Positions 53,900 to 62,687 are shown, counted from the first letter of the stretch. The stretch is DNA of 64,000 bases from Bacilli bacterium (GCA_017527675.1 JAFXPU010000001.1:1-64000); one strand, 5' to 3'. Numbers and translations are program-made. The notes: generated by a model not told the origin, from the sequence alone.

Positions 53900-54420
53900 T
53901 TTATAGTCCAACAACAAAAAAGGCAATGGCAATAATGTTTGAATGCCATAAAAATCAAGTCGATAAAGCAGATATGCCATACCCATTTCATCCATTTCAT
54001 GTTGCAGAATCAATGCCAGATGAAAAGTCTACATGTGTTGCATTATTACATGATGTTGTAGAAGATACTCCTATGACATTAGAAGATTTAAGAAATGCTG
54101 GATTTGCTGATGATATTTTGTTTTCGTTAAGTAATCTTACTCATTTAGATGGACAGGATTATTATGAATATGTTGCAAATCTTTCTTTAGATCCAACTGC
54201 AATTCTTGTTAAACTTTCAGACTTAAAACATAATTCAGATTTATCTAGATTAGATGTTATAGACGAAAAAGTAGTAAAACGTATTAAAAAATATGACGTT
54301 TGTATTAGATTTTTAGAAAGTCAATTACAATTAATTCAATATGGAAAATATGATTTAGCCAAAAATAATGCAGAAAAATTTATAATTGAAAATCAAGAAG
54401 AAAAATATAAAAAAATATAA
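53896..54420 (+). CDS. Small alarmone hydrolase (Mesh1-like HD), candidate immunity
   Basis: 174 residues, one HD domain of the SpoT hydrolase type and nothing else. All metal and catalytic residues are in place: His32 (PYPFHPFHVA), His52-Asp53 and Glu56-Asp57 (ALLHDVVEDT), and Asp109 and Asn113 (KLSDLKHNSD). Such enzymes remove the 3' pyrophosphate of (p)ppGpp or (p)ppApp. It lies just downstream of an effector ending in a RelA/SpoT synthetase domain, the same toxin/antidote logic known from FaRel toxSAS pairs. Confidence 0.88.
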   Translation: MIYSPTTKKAMAIMFECHKNQVDKADMPYPFHPFHVAESMPDEKSTCVALLHDVVEDTPMTLEDLRNAGFADDILFSLSNLTHLDGQDYYEYVANLSLDPTAILVKLSDLKHNSDLSRLDVIDEKVVKRIKKYDVCIRFLESQLQLIQYGKYDLAKNNAEKFIIENQEEKYKKI

Positions 54421-54435
54421 AAAAATGGAGGATTT

Positions 54436-55146
54436 ATGGTTGATATAAAAAACAAAAGATTAGTTAATTATCTACAAGTAATTTTAAATAAAAATATTGA
54501 AAGTATCTCTTTAACTGATTTAGAAAAAGTTAAAGTAGTTTCATTTATTGGCGATGCTAATGAAGATAATTATTATAAAATTGATATTAGTGATATAAAT
54601 ATGTTTAAAAATATAGAGGAGGTAACAATATCTGATTCTTTAGTATCTTTAGAAAATATAAAAACAATTTTTGAAAATAATATAAAAAAATTGACATTAT
54701 ATAGTTGTGCTATTGATGATGATAATAGTTTATCACTTTTAACTAATATTAAATATTTAAATTTATCTAACTCATTTATAGAAAAATATGATTTTTTAAA
54801 TAAAATGAATGATTTAGAATCACTTACTATTATAAATCCTCAAGCATCAAATAAAATTGATATTTCGTTGTTAAAAAATATGAAAAACTTGTCAAAATTA
54901 ATTTTAGAAAAATGTGATATTACTAATTTTGATGAGTTAGCTAATTTAAATAAGGTTGAATATCTTGATTTAATTTTATCAGTTATATCGTGCGATGTTG
55001 TTCCTATTTTTAATGATATGAAATCATTATCTGATTTGTTTATTACTGATATTCATAATTTAGATGGATTAAAAAAGAATATTAATGTTAGAAATAGTTT
55101 GATAGAATATGCATTTGATAAAGAAGAAAGTAAACTAATTATTTAA
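54436..55146 (+). CDS. Leucine-rich-repeat-like protein, candidate immunity
   Basis: 236 residues with about six irregular LRR units (IKKLTLYSCAIDDD, IKYLNLSNSFIEKY, LESLTIINPQ, LSKLILEKCDITNF, VEYLDLILSV). No signal peptide, so cytosolic. Third gene after the giant effector with RBS GGAGG. LRR proteins act as binding platforms, so it may neutralise another effector domain. Inference from position. Confidence 0.68.
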   Translation: MVDIKNKRLVNYLQVILNKNIESISLTDLEKVKVVSFIGDANEDNYYKIDISDINMFKNIEEVTISDSLVSLENIKTIFENNIKKLTLYSCAIDDDNSLSLLTNIKYLNLSNSFIEKYDFLNKMNDLESLTIINPQASNKIDISLLKNMKNLSKLILEKCDITNFDELANLNKVEYLDLILSVISCDVVPIFNDMKSLSDLFITDIHNLDGLKKNINVRNSLIEYAFDKEESKLII

Positions 55147-55162
55147 TTTTCTTTACAAAAAT

Positions 55163-55198
55163 AAGCATATAACTTAAAAAGTTATATGCTTTTTTTTT
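55163..55198 (+). terminator. Intrinsic terminator, copy of 47727 stem
   Basis: AAGCATATAACTT and AAGTTATATGCTT form a perfect 13-bp stem; T-run follows. It closes the effector 4 operon. Confidence 0.85.
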
Positions 55199-55242
55199 AG
55201 TTTGGTGTATAATTATGTTAATAAGATAAAGTGGGTGTTAGT

Positions 55243-58200
55243 GTGAGAGTTTCTGTTATTAAGAATAATAAAATTGAAAACATTATTCTACCAGAAAATA
55301 TAGAAGGTAGTTATTGGATTACGGATACTGATTCTAATGATATTAAAACTAATTTAATATGTATTGAAGCGGATAATGGAAAGTGGAAATTAGTATCTAA
55401 TCGTGATGTATTTGTTTATGCAAATAATATGAATCAACCATACGCGTATTTAACTGTAGGGTCTTTTTGTTATGTTAAAAATAGTATTAATCAAACTACC
55501 ATTTTAGTCTACTGCTCACCACTTATTAATAACTATAGTCATTATGATGTAACAGATAAAATTGATAATGGTTTATCTATTGGATCAACAGAAGATAATT
55601 ATATAACTTATCAAGCTTTAGCTGAAAAGCAAGCTGTGATTAAACGAGAAAATGATAGATTTTATATTACATGTGGTGATTCCAAACATGGTGTTTATGT
55701 AAATAATATTCGTGTACGTGCCAAAAGTGAAATTAAAAATGGTGATACAATCTTTATCCTTGGTTTAAAAATGGTATTACTTGTTGTTAAAGGTGAATAT
55801 AAAAATGTAATATATCTATTTGTTAATAATGCTGGTACGAGTATTAAAGTACATGGTATAGCTGTTGGTATTAATTTAACCGGTGATAAGAGTTTTAAAG
55901 AGGAAGAGGAAGAAACTGAATATCCATTATATCAAGAAAAAGATTATTTTCATAAATCATTAAGATTCTTTTCTAATATTAAAAAATTAGAATTACAAGT
56001 TGATGCACCACCAGCTAAACAAGAAGATCAAGATCAATCAATGCTTATGACTATTGGACCAATGCTTACGATGTCAATGACATCTATGGTAACAGGTTAT
56101 ACAGCCGTATCTAGTGTTTTAAATGGACAATCATCATGGGCTAAAGCTGCACCATCTTTAGTTATATGTGGAGCAATGTTTGCAACAATGTTTTTATGGC
56201 CTTTATTTAATAAACGTTATCAAAAGAGATTAAAAAAGAAAAAAGAAAAAGAAAGACAAGAAAAATATAGTAAGTATATTGAATCTAAAAGGCAAAGAAT
56301 TATTGAAACTAAAAAGGAACAAGCTGCAATCTTAACTAATAATAATCCGCCATTAAAAGAGTGTGTAGAGATTATTTTACAAAGATATGCAACATTATGG
56401 CAAAGAAGACTTGAGGATGAGGATTATTTATCTATTAGTTTAGGTAATGGTAATATCCCAATGAAAATTGATATTAAGTATCCTGAAGATCATTTTTCAA
56501 TGACTGAAGATAATTTGAAAGATATGGTATCTGCTTTAGGAAATGAACCTAAAAATTTAGAAAATGTTCCAATTCCATTTTCATTTATTGAAAATTATAT
56601 ATCTGGTTTAATTGGTGACGAATCACTTGTTGCTGATTATATGAAGACTTTGTTAGTTCAAATACTAGCTTTTCATGCTTATGATAATCTTAAAATAGTT
56701 GTTTTAACTGATGAAGAAAAAGAATATAAATGGGAATTTTTAAAAAGTATTCCTCATTGTTTTATGGATGATAAGCAACTTAGATTTTTTGCAACTAATA
56801 ATGATGAATATAAAGAGGTATGCTACTTTCTAGATAAAGTATTTCAAGCAAGAAAAGAAGCATCCGGTAATAGTGAAATTAAAATAGAGGATTTAGATAA
56901 ATATTATTTAATTATTACGGATAGTTTAAAACATGTAAAGAATTTTGATATTATTAATAATATTTTGAATGCTAAAAAGAATTTAGGGTTTAGTTTATTT
57001 ATTTTAGATGATAGATTAACTAAATTACCAGATCAATTGAATTCATTTATTCAATTATCACCAAATAAAGGTGAATTATATGATAAGTTGGATATTAATA
57101 ATAAAATAACTTTTACATATGATAAAGAACTTGCTATTGATTATGAATTAATTGCTAAAAAACTTGCTAATATTCCAATTGAATTTAAAAATAATGAAGA
57201 AGGTCAACTTCCAAATAAATTAGGATTCTTGGAAATGTATGATGTTGGTAAGATTGAACAATTAAACTCTCCAGTACGTTGGAAAAATTCTAATCCAATG
57301 ATGAATTTAGCTGTACCTGTTGGCTATGGTAAAAATGGTGAAAAAGTAAGTATTGACTTACATGAAAAATATCATGGACCGCATGGATTAGTAGCTGGTA
57401 TGACAGGTTCTGGTAAATCAGAATTTATCATAACTTATATTTTGTCAATGGCAATAAATTATCATCCTTATGAAGTTCAATTTATTTTAATTGATTATAA
57501 AGGTGGTGGACTTGCTGGTGCTTTTGAAAATAAAACAACCGGTTTAAAATTACCGCACTTAGTAGGTACAATTACTAACCTTGATGCTAACGAAATTAAA
57601 AGAAGTCTAGCATCAATTGAATCAGAATTAAAAAGAAGACAAGCTTTATTTAATAAGGCTCGTGAGGCATCTGGTGAATCAACAATTGATATTTATAAAT
57701 ATCAAAGATTATATCGTGATGGAGTTATTGATACTCCAGTATCACATTTATTTATTATTTCTGATGAGTTTGCTGAGTTAAAAAGTCAACAACCAGAATT
57801 TATGGCTCAATTAATTTCAACAGCACGTATTGGACGTTCACTTGGTGTGCACTTGATTTTAGCAACACAAAAACCTAGTGGAGTAGTTGATCCACAAATT
57901 TGGTCAAATACTCGTTTTAGGGTTTCACTTCGTGTACAAGATAAGTCAGATTCTAATGAAATTATTAAATGTCCAGATGCTGCTTTCTTAAAGCAAACAG
58001 GACGTTTCTATTTCCAAGTTGGTTATAATGAAGTATTCTTGCTTGGTCAAGCTGCGTGGGCAGGTGGCAAATATGTCCCAACAGAAAAAGTTAATAAAAC
58101 AATTGATTCATCAATTAACTTTATAAATAATATTGGTTATAACATTAAAACAGTAGATACTCATGAGAAAAAAGTTACTACAACTAAATCACAAGGTGAG

Positions 58201-59877
58201 GAATTATTAAATATTGTTAAGTATTTAGATGAAATAGCTAAACAACAAGGTATTAAAACAACTCCACTTTGGTTAGATAAAATACCAGAAGATATTCGTA
58301 TTCCAAATTTAGCTGCTAAATACAATTATCAAAAGGAACAAAATATTATCAATCCAATTATTGGTGAATATGATATTCCAAAACAACAATCTCAAAATTT
58401 ATTAACTTTACCTTTAACTAAACTTGGAAATACTTTGGTTTATGGTGCATCTGGCTCAGGTAAAGAAAATTTTATTACAACTTTAATCTATTCATCAATG
58501 TTATATTATACTGCTGCTGAGGTAAATTACTATTTGATGGATTTTGGTTCTGAAGCATTAAAAATGTTTAAAAAATGTCCAATTGTTGGTGACATGTTAT
58601 ATTCTGATGATGATGAAAAGATTAAAAATTTATTTAAGATGATAAATGATATGATAGAACAAAGAAAGGAACTATTTGCAGATTATAATGGTGATTATCA
58701 AACTTATTGTAAAAATAGTGGTAAAACTGTTCCTGCTATTGTGGTTATTATTAATAATTATGAAGCATATCAAGAAATGTTTAGTCAATATGATGATGAA
58801 TTAAATGGTTTAACACGTGAATGTAATAAATATGGAATTCATTTTGTTATTACTGTTAATACACCTAATGGTTTAAGATTTAAATTAAGACAAAATTTTG
58901 CTGTTGCTTATGCTTTACAACAAAATAATGATGATGATTTTACTACTATTTTAGGTAATGTTCATAAAAATTATCCTGCTAAGATATTTGGACGCGGTAT
59001 TATGAAGAAGGATGATGAAATATTTGAGTTCCAAACTGCTTTAGCAACTGATAAAGAAAACATTGCTAAATTTATTAAAGAACAAACTCAAGCATATTCA
59101 TCTAGTGCTCAAGTTAAAGCTAAACCAATACCAGTATTACCTAAAACTATTTCTTATAGTGATATTCAAGCTGATTTTGGTAAGGGTAATAAAATTGTTA
59201 TTGGTCTTAATAAATCTACATTGGAGGCATCTAAATTTGATTTTATAGAGAATTACATAACATTGTGTACATCAAATGATATTACTATTATGCCACCATT
59301 TGTTAATCCATTAATTAATCAAATGATTGCAACAAATTATTCTAAGTTATATGTAATTAATGCAGAAGAATTTGATGTAGATGAGCAATATCGTAAATAC
59401 TATAATTATTGTGATCAAGATTTTAATAATGTTTTTGAAGAGTTACTTAATATTGCATCAGAAAATAAAAAACTATATGAGGAAAATAATTTTAATAAAT
59501 TAATTTTTAAAGGTCAAAAACCTACAACATGTATTATTATTGGAATTGATTCATTTAAGAATAAATTAAATTCTGATAATAAAAATAAATTTGGTGAGTT
59601 ATTTGAATCAGGTAAAGATTTAGGAATTATTAACTTTATTATTGTTGATAGTGTTGACAAAATTAAGAAATTTGAATTTGAATCTTGGTATAAAAATGCT
59701 GTTAATCCTGCTAATGGTATTTGGATTGGTAATGGTATTCAAGATCAATTTAGCCTTAAAGTATCTCAAAAAATACCTGAAATGAAGGATATGGTTCCAT
59801 TTAATTTCTGTTTTGTTATAAATAGAGGTAAGGCTGAATATGTTAAATTTGTTGAAAATTTAACTTTAAAAGAATAA
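55243..59877 (+). CDS. essC: T7SS membrane ATPase EssC
   Basis: FtsK/SpoIIIE-type motor of type VII secretion, about 1545 residues. GTG at 55243 is preferred, with GTGGG 7 nt upstream. N-terminal FHA-like domains (SIGSTEDN, GVYVNNIRV, NGDTIFILG) are followed by two membrane helices (about residues 265-325). The first well-formed ATPase has Walker A GMTGSGKS (719-726) and Walker B IISDEFAEL; the second has GASGSGKE (1068-1075) with a weakened Walker B (VVIINNYEA); the last is degenerate. This domain pattern matches EssC. EssA, EssB and EsaA are not in the window. Confidence 0.93.
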   Translation: MRVSVIKNNKIENIILPENIEGSYWITDTDSNDIKTNLICIEADNGKWKLVSNRDVFVYANNMNQPYAYLTVGSFCYVKNSINQTTILVYCSPLINNYSHYDVTDKIDNGLSIGSTEDNYITYQALAEKQAVIKRENDRFYITCGDSKHGVYVNNIRVRAKSEIKNGDTIFILGLKMVLLVVKGEYKNVIYLFVNNAGTSIKVHGIAVGINLTGDKSFKEEEEETEYPLYQEKDYFHKSLRFFSNIKKLELQVDAPPAKQEDQDQSMLMTIGPMLTMSMTSMVTGYTAVSSVLNGQSSWAKAAPSLVICGAMFATMFLWPLFNKRYQKRLKKKKEKERQEKYSKYIESKRQRIIETKKEQAAILTNNNPPLKECVEIILQRYATLWQRRLEDEDYLSISLGNGNIPMKIDIKYPEDHFSMTEDNLKDMVSALGNEPKNLENVPIPFSFIENYISGLIGDESLVADYMKTLLVQILAFHAYDNLKIVVLTDEEKEYKWEFLKSIPHCFMDDKQLRFFATNNDEYKEVCYFLDKVFQARKEASGNSEIKIEDLDKYYLIITDSLKHVKNFDIINNILNAKKNLGFSLFILDDRLTKLPDQLNSFIQLSPNKGELYDKLDINNKITFTYDKELAIDYELIAKKLANIPIEFKNNEEGQLPNKLGFLEMYDVGKIEQLNSPVRWKNSNPMMNLAVPVGYGKNGEKVSIDLHEKYHGPHGLVAGMTGSGKSEFIITYILSMAINYHPYEVQFILIDYKGGGLAGAFENKTTGLKLPHLVGTITNLDANEIKRSLASIESELKRRQALFNKAREASGESTIDIYKYQRLYRDGVIDTPVSHLFIISDEFAELKSQQPEFMAQLISTARIGRSLGVHLILATQKPSGVVDPQIWSNTRFRVSLRVQDKSDSNEIIKCPDAAFLKQTGRFYFQVGYNEVFLLGQAAWAGGKYVPTEKVNKTIDSSINFINNIGYNIKTVDTHEKKVTTTKSQGEELLNIVKYLDEIAKQQGIKTTPLWLDKIPEDIRIPNLAAKYNYQKEQNIINPIIGEYDIPKQQSQNLLTLPLTKLGNTLVYGASGSGKENFITTLIYSSMLYYTAAEVNYYLMDFGSEALKMFKKCPIVGDMLYSDDDEKIKNLFKMINDMIEQRKELFADYNGDYQTYCKNSGKTVPAIVVIINNYEAYQEMFSQYDDELNGLTRECNKYGIHFVITVNTPNGLRFKLRQNFAVAYALQQNNDDDFTTILGNVHKNYPAKIFGRGIMKKDDEIFEFQTALATDKENIAKFIKEQTQAYSSSAQVKAKPIPVLPKTISYSDIQADFGKGNKIVIGLNKSTLEASKFDFIENYITLCTSNDITIMPPFVNPLINQMIATNYSKLYVINAEEFDVDEQYRKYYNYCDQDFNNVFEELLNIASENKKLYEENNFNKLIFKGQKPTTCIIIGIDSFKNKLNSDNKNKFGELFESGKDLGIINFIIVDSVDKIKKFEFESWYKNAVNPANGIWIGNGIQDQFSLKVSQKIPEMKDMVPFNFCFVINRGKAEYVKFVENLTLKE

Positions 59878-59900
59878 AAGTGGATTTATTCCACTTTTTA
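59876..59900 (+). terminator. Intrinsic terminator after essC
   Basis: AAAAGTGGA and TCCACTTTT pair around TTTAT; T-run follows. Confidence 0.8.
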
Positions 59901-59937
59901 TTGTGTAAACTAAAATGTATTTTTTTGTGTTAAGTGA

Positions 59938-59966
59938 TTGTCATAATTGTGTATACATGCTATACT
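59938..59966 (+). promoter_or_regulatory. Promoter of the 29-residue peptide gene
   Basis: TTGTCA and TATACT with 17 bp spacing. Start near 59973; leader about 37 nt. Confidence 0.65.
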
Positions 59967-60009
59967 GATGATAATACATAAAATAAAAGAATAGGAAAAG
60001 AGGTATTGT

Positions 60010-60099
60010 ATGTATAATAAATTAGTCGTATCATCACTTGCTTTATACGATGTAGCATTAACATTTATTCTAACAATGATACTTATTGTTAATGCATAA
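60010..60099 (+). CDS. 29-residue hydrophobic peptide
   Basis: MYNKLVVSSLALYDVALTFI begins the peptide and LTMILIVNA ends it: one membrane helix with a short N-terminal flank. It has its own promoter, RBS AAGAGG and terminator, so it is likely a real transcript. Size and make-up resemble holin-like type I toxins (TxpA/PepA kind), but no antisense RNA promoter was convincing. A small membrane regulator is the alternative. Confidence 0.55.
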   Translation: MYNKLVVSSLALYDVALTFILTMILIVNA

Positions 60100-60126
60100 A
60101 AGTGAATAGATATTCACTTTTTTTGT
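60098..60126 (+). terminator. Intrinsic terminator after the small peptide gene
   Basis: AAAGTGAATA and TATTCACTTT pair around GA; T-run follows. Confidence 0.85.
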
Positions 60127-60154
60127 AAAATTTTTTATTAATTTTTTTATCTAA

Positions 60155-60183
60155 TTGACTTAGTTTTATAATTATGTTATATT
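60155..60183 (+). promoter_or_regulatory. Promoter of the 6S-like RNA
   Basis: TTGACT and TATATT with 17 bp spacing, ending 5 nt before the closing stem of the RNA. Confidence 0.7.
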
Positions 60184-60187
60184 TAAG

Positions 60188-60359
60188 ATGCTAGAAGACA
60201 AGGACAATTAAAGAAAAACCTACTAATTAATGAATTGGGAATCTAATTAATTTGCTGTTGTGAATGCTCTTAACTGAGAATCCTGATGTGAATTATGTGA
60301 TGCCCACCTGGTAGAACAGGTTTTATTCGTTAATACCGTCCATCTCTGGCATTTTTTTA
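60188..60359 (+). ncRNA. ssrS: Candidate 6S RNA
   Basis: About 165-170 nt between a good promoter and a T-run. The ends pair: ATGCTAGA (60188-60195) with TCTGGCAT (60345-60352), then GGAC (60202) with GTCC (60338). Inside are a long AT-rich middle and a 3'-side hairpin (ACCTG/CAGGT, 60306-60321) preceded by TGCCCA, as in Firmicutes 6S RNAs. Length, closing stem and single-hairpin 3' side fit 6S RNA, which binds sigma-A polymerase. A covariance search was not possible; another structured sRNA is possible. Confidence 0.5.
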
Positions 60360-60370
60360 TGGGGTGGAAT

Positions 60371-60967
60371 ATGAATTTAAAAGATTTAACATATGTCGTA
60401 TTTGATACGGAAACAACTGGACTAAATCCAAAAGAAGGAGAAGAATTAATTGAGATTGGTGCTGTTAAAATTAAAGATGGTAAGATTTTTGATCGCTTTG
60501 ATGAGTTAATTAAACCAACTAAATTAATATCAGAAAAAATAACATCAATTACTAATATTACCAATGAAATGGTTAAAAATAGTGATGATGAATTAACAGT
60601 TTTAAAAAGATTTTTAGATTGGGTAGGAAACGATACTATCTTAGTTGCACATAATGCTAATTTTGACCTTTCTTTTATGAAAATGGCATATTTAAAATAT
60701 GATTTAGGATTCTTTAATTATACAGTTATTGATACATTAGGTATATCACGTTTTTTAGAACCTAGTGAAAGATATCATAACCTAACAGTTTTAATGGAAC
60801 GTTATCAAGTTGAATGGGATGAAAATAAACACCATCGTGCTGATTATGATGCTGAAGGTACAGCCTTAGTTTTAGATAAATTAATTAATAAATTACATGA
60901 TAAAAATATTAATACCTTAGATGAACTATATTTAATACCAAGAATAATTATAAATAAACATAAATAA
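60371..60967 (+). CDS. PolC-type 3'-5' exonuclease (DnaQ fold)
   Basis: 198 residues from the ATG behind GGGGTGG. DEDDh exonuclease motifs: VVFDTETTGL (Exo I), VAHNANFDLSF (Exo II) and HHRADYDAEGTA (Exo III). The pattern, including VIDTLGISRFLEPSERYHNL, is closest to the exonuclease insert of PolC, but no polymerase follows. A stand-alone proofreading or RNA/DNA-trimming enzyme. Confidence 0.88.
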   Translation: MNLKDLTYVVFDTETTGLNPKEGEELIEIGAVKIKDGKIFDRFDELIKPTKLISEKITSITNITNEMVKNSDDELTVLKRFLDWVGNDTILVAHNANFDLSFMKMAYLKYDLGFFNYTVIDTLGISRFLEPSERYHNLTVLMERYQVEWDENKHHRADYDAEGTALVLDKLINKLHDKNINTLDELYLIPRIIINKHK

Positions 60968-61023
60968 GATTGTTAAAAAGTATTATTTGTGGTATATTAT
61001 ATATAGAATAGAGGAGTGAAAAT

Positions 61024-61461
61024 ATGAAAAAGAATAATAAAGGTTTTACCCTAGTAGAATTGTTAGCTATTATTGTTATATTAGCTGCTATTGCTTTAAT
61101 TACAACACCAATTGTAATAAATTTAATTAATGATGCACATGAAAATACATTTAAAAATAGTGTTAATGGTATTTATCGTGCTATTCAAGATGATTATACG
61201 CAAAAAGGTTATACAAATACTCAAACATATACTATTACAGTCAATAAAATAACTAATACATCTGATACTGAAAGAGAAGATAGTGAATTTTATTTTCAAG
61301 GTAAATTAGATAAAGGTAGTGGTACAGCTACTGCATCTTATGATAAGGATGCTAATAAATTTAAGATTATTTTAAAGGTTCAAAACAATACATTCTGTGC
61401 TGATAATACTTCCAAAGATGGAATTGACGAATATGTAATTACAAAGGGTGCATGTGAATAA
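61024..61461 (+). CDS. Type IV pilin-like prepilin
   Basis: 145 residues. N-terminal KKNNKG-FTLVELLAIIVIL is a class III signal: cleavage after Gly7, Glu at +5 of the mature protein, hydrophobic helix. The C-terminal part is beta-rich with two Cys (NTFCADN, KGACE) that could form a loop. No other pilus gene is in the window; the next gene overlaps its stop. Confidence 0.85.
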   Translation: MKKNNKGFTLVELLAIIVILAAIALITTPIVINLINDAHENTFKNSVNGIYRAIQDDYTQKGYTNTQTYTITVNKITNTSDTEREDSEFYFQGKLDKGSGTATASYDKDANKFKIILKVQNNTFCADNTSKDGIDEYVITKGACE

Positions 61462-61850
61462 TGATTAATGAAATTAAAACAAAATTAAAAGATAAGAAGT
61501 TTCTTATCTTTTCTGTAATATGTATAGTTATGATGATATGTCCATTTTTTACAATTTTAAAAACAGATAGTCAAAAGATAAATTATATTTATAATGAAGG
61601 ACATGTTGCTGATGGTATATTTGTTATATTACTTGCTTCATTAATATTATTATTTAATCTATTTAATTTAAAAAAATCAGCTTTAATACCACTTGGATTT
61701 ATGATTATAGTATTAGGATTATTATTTTATAATATAACTGATGAAGGTGTATTAAAGTATGCTACATTTAATTTTTATTTGATGTATGTTTGTTTAATTG
61801 GATTAATAATATTTAGTATTATGTTTCTATTAAAAAGAAAAACAGTTTAA
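61461..61850 (+). CDS. Small polytopic membrane protein
   Basis: 129 residues, four predicted membrane helices (about residues 14-32, 48-68, 72-92 and 104-124). Its ATG overlaps the prepilin stop (TAATG), so it is coupled. No family recognised. Confidence 0.7.
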   Translation: MINEIKTKLKDKKFLIFSVICIVMMICPFFTILKTDSQKINYIYNEGHVADGIFVILLASLILLFNLFNLKKSALIPLGFMIIVLGLLFYNITDEGVLKYATFNFYLMYVCLIGLIIFSIMFLLKRKTV

Positions 61851-61866
61851 ATACTGTTTTTTTTTG
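61838..61866 (+). terminator. Intrinsic terminator
   Basis: AAAACAGT and ACTGTTTT pair around TTAAAT; T-run follows. Confidence 0.8.
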
Positions 61867-61913
61867 TATAATTTTTTCAAAAAAATATCATAATTATTTT
61901 GAAAGGAGATAAT

Positions 61914-62687
61914 ATGGCACGTCATAAAGTTGATATTTGTGGCGTGAATACGGCGAGTTTAAAAGTATTAAGTAATAAGGAAATGAATGATTTGTTTATA
62001 AGATATAGAAAAGGAGATTTAAAAGCCAAAGAAGAATTAATAAATGGTAATTTAAAACTAGTATTATCAATATTAAAAAAATATAATAATCGTGTTGATA
62101 ATTTGGATGATTTATTTCAAGTTGGTTGTATTGGTCTTATTAAAGCTATTAATAATTTTGATCTTAATTTTGATGTTAAATTTTCAACATATGCTGTACC
62201 TATGATTTTAGGTGAGGTTAAAAGACATTTAAGAGATTACAATAGTGTACGTGTTGCACGTAGTATTAAGGATTTAGCATATAAAATATCTAAGTATAAA
62301 GAGGAATATATAAATGAATATAATCGTGAACCTAAAGTTAGTGAAATAGCTACTTATTTAGGTATAGATGAATATGAAGTTGCTTTAGCAATTGATTCAA
62401 CTAAAGATACTATTTCGATGTTTGAACCTATCTATAATGATGGTGGAGATCAAATTTATTTATGTGATCAATTAAGTGATAAAAGTGATGAATATTCTCT
62501 TGCTGATAAAATAAGTGTTAATGATGCTATTAAAAAACTAAAAGATAAAGAAAGATATATTATTAATGCCCGTTATATATATGGAAAAACTCAGATGGAA
62601 TTGTCTAATGAATTGGGTATATCACAAGCCCAAATATCAAGATTAGAAAAAAGTGGATTGGATAATATTAAAAAGATGATTTTATAA
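61914..62687 (+). CDS. sigG: RNA polymerase sigma-G (forespore)
   Basis: Late forespore sigma factor. Start at ATG 61914, behind AAAGGAG. N-terminus MARHKVDICGVNTASLKVL carries the sigma-G-specific VxICGVxT motif. Region 2: NLKLVLSILKKYNNRVDNLD and FQVGCIGLIKAI; FEPIYNDGGDQIYLCDQ is typical of sigma-G/F; region 4: KTQMELSNELGISQAQISRLE. 257 residues. In B. subtilis sigG follows spoIIGA-sigE directly; here it is 37 kb away. Confidence 0.94.
   Translation: MARHKVDICGVNTASLKVLSNKEMNDLFIRYRKGDLKAKEELINGNLKLVLSILKKYNNRVDNLDDLFQVGCIGLIKAINNFDLNFDVKFSTYAVPMILGEVKRHLRDYNSVRVARSIKDLAYKISKYKEEYINEYNREPKVSEIATYLGIDEYEVALAIDSTKDTISMFEPIYNDGGDQIYLCDQLSDKSDEYSLADKISVNDAIKKLKDKERYIINARYIYGKTQMELSNELGISQAQISRLEKSGLDNIKKMIL

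Noticed and set aside
60247-60564. 105-codon minus-strand frame
   Set aside because: Overlaps the structured RNA and the exonuclease gene; no ribosome site or family similarity.
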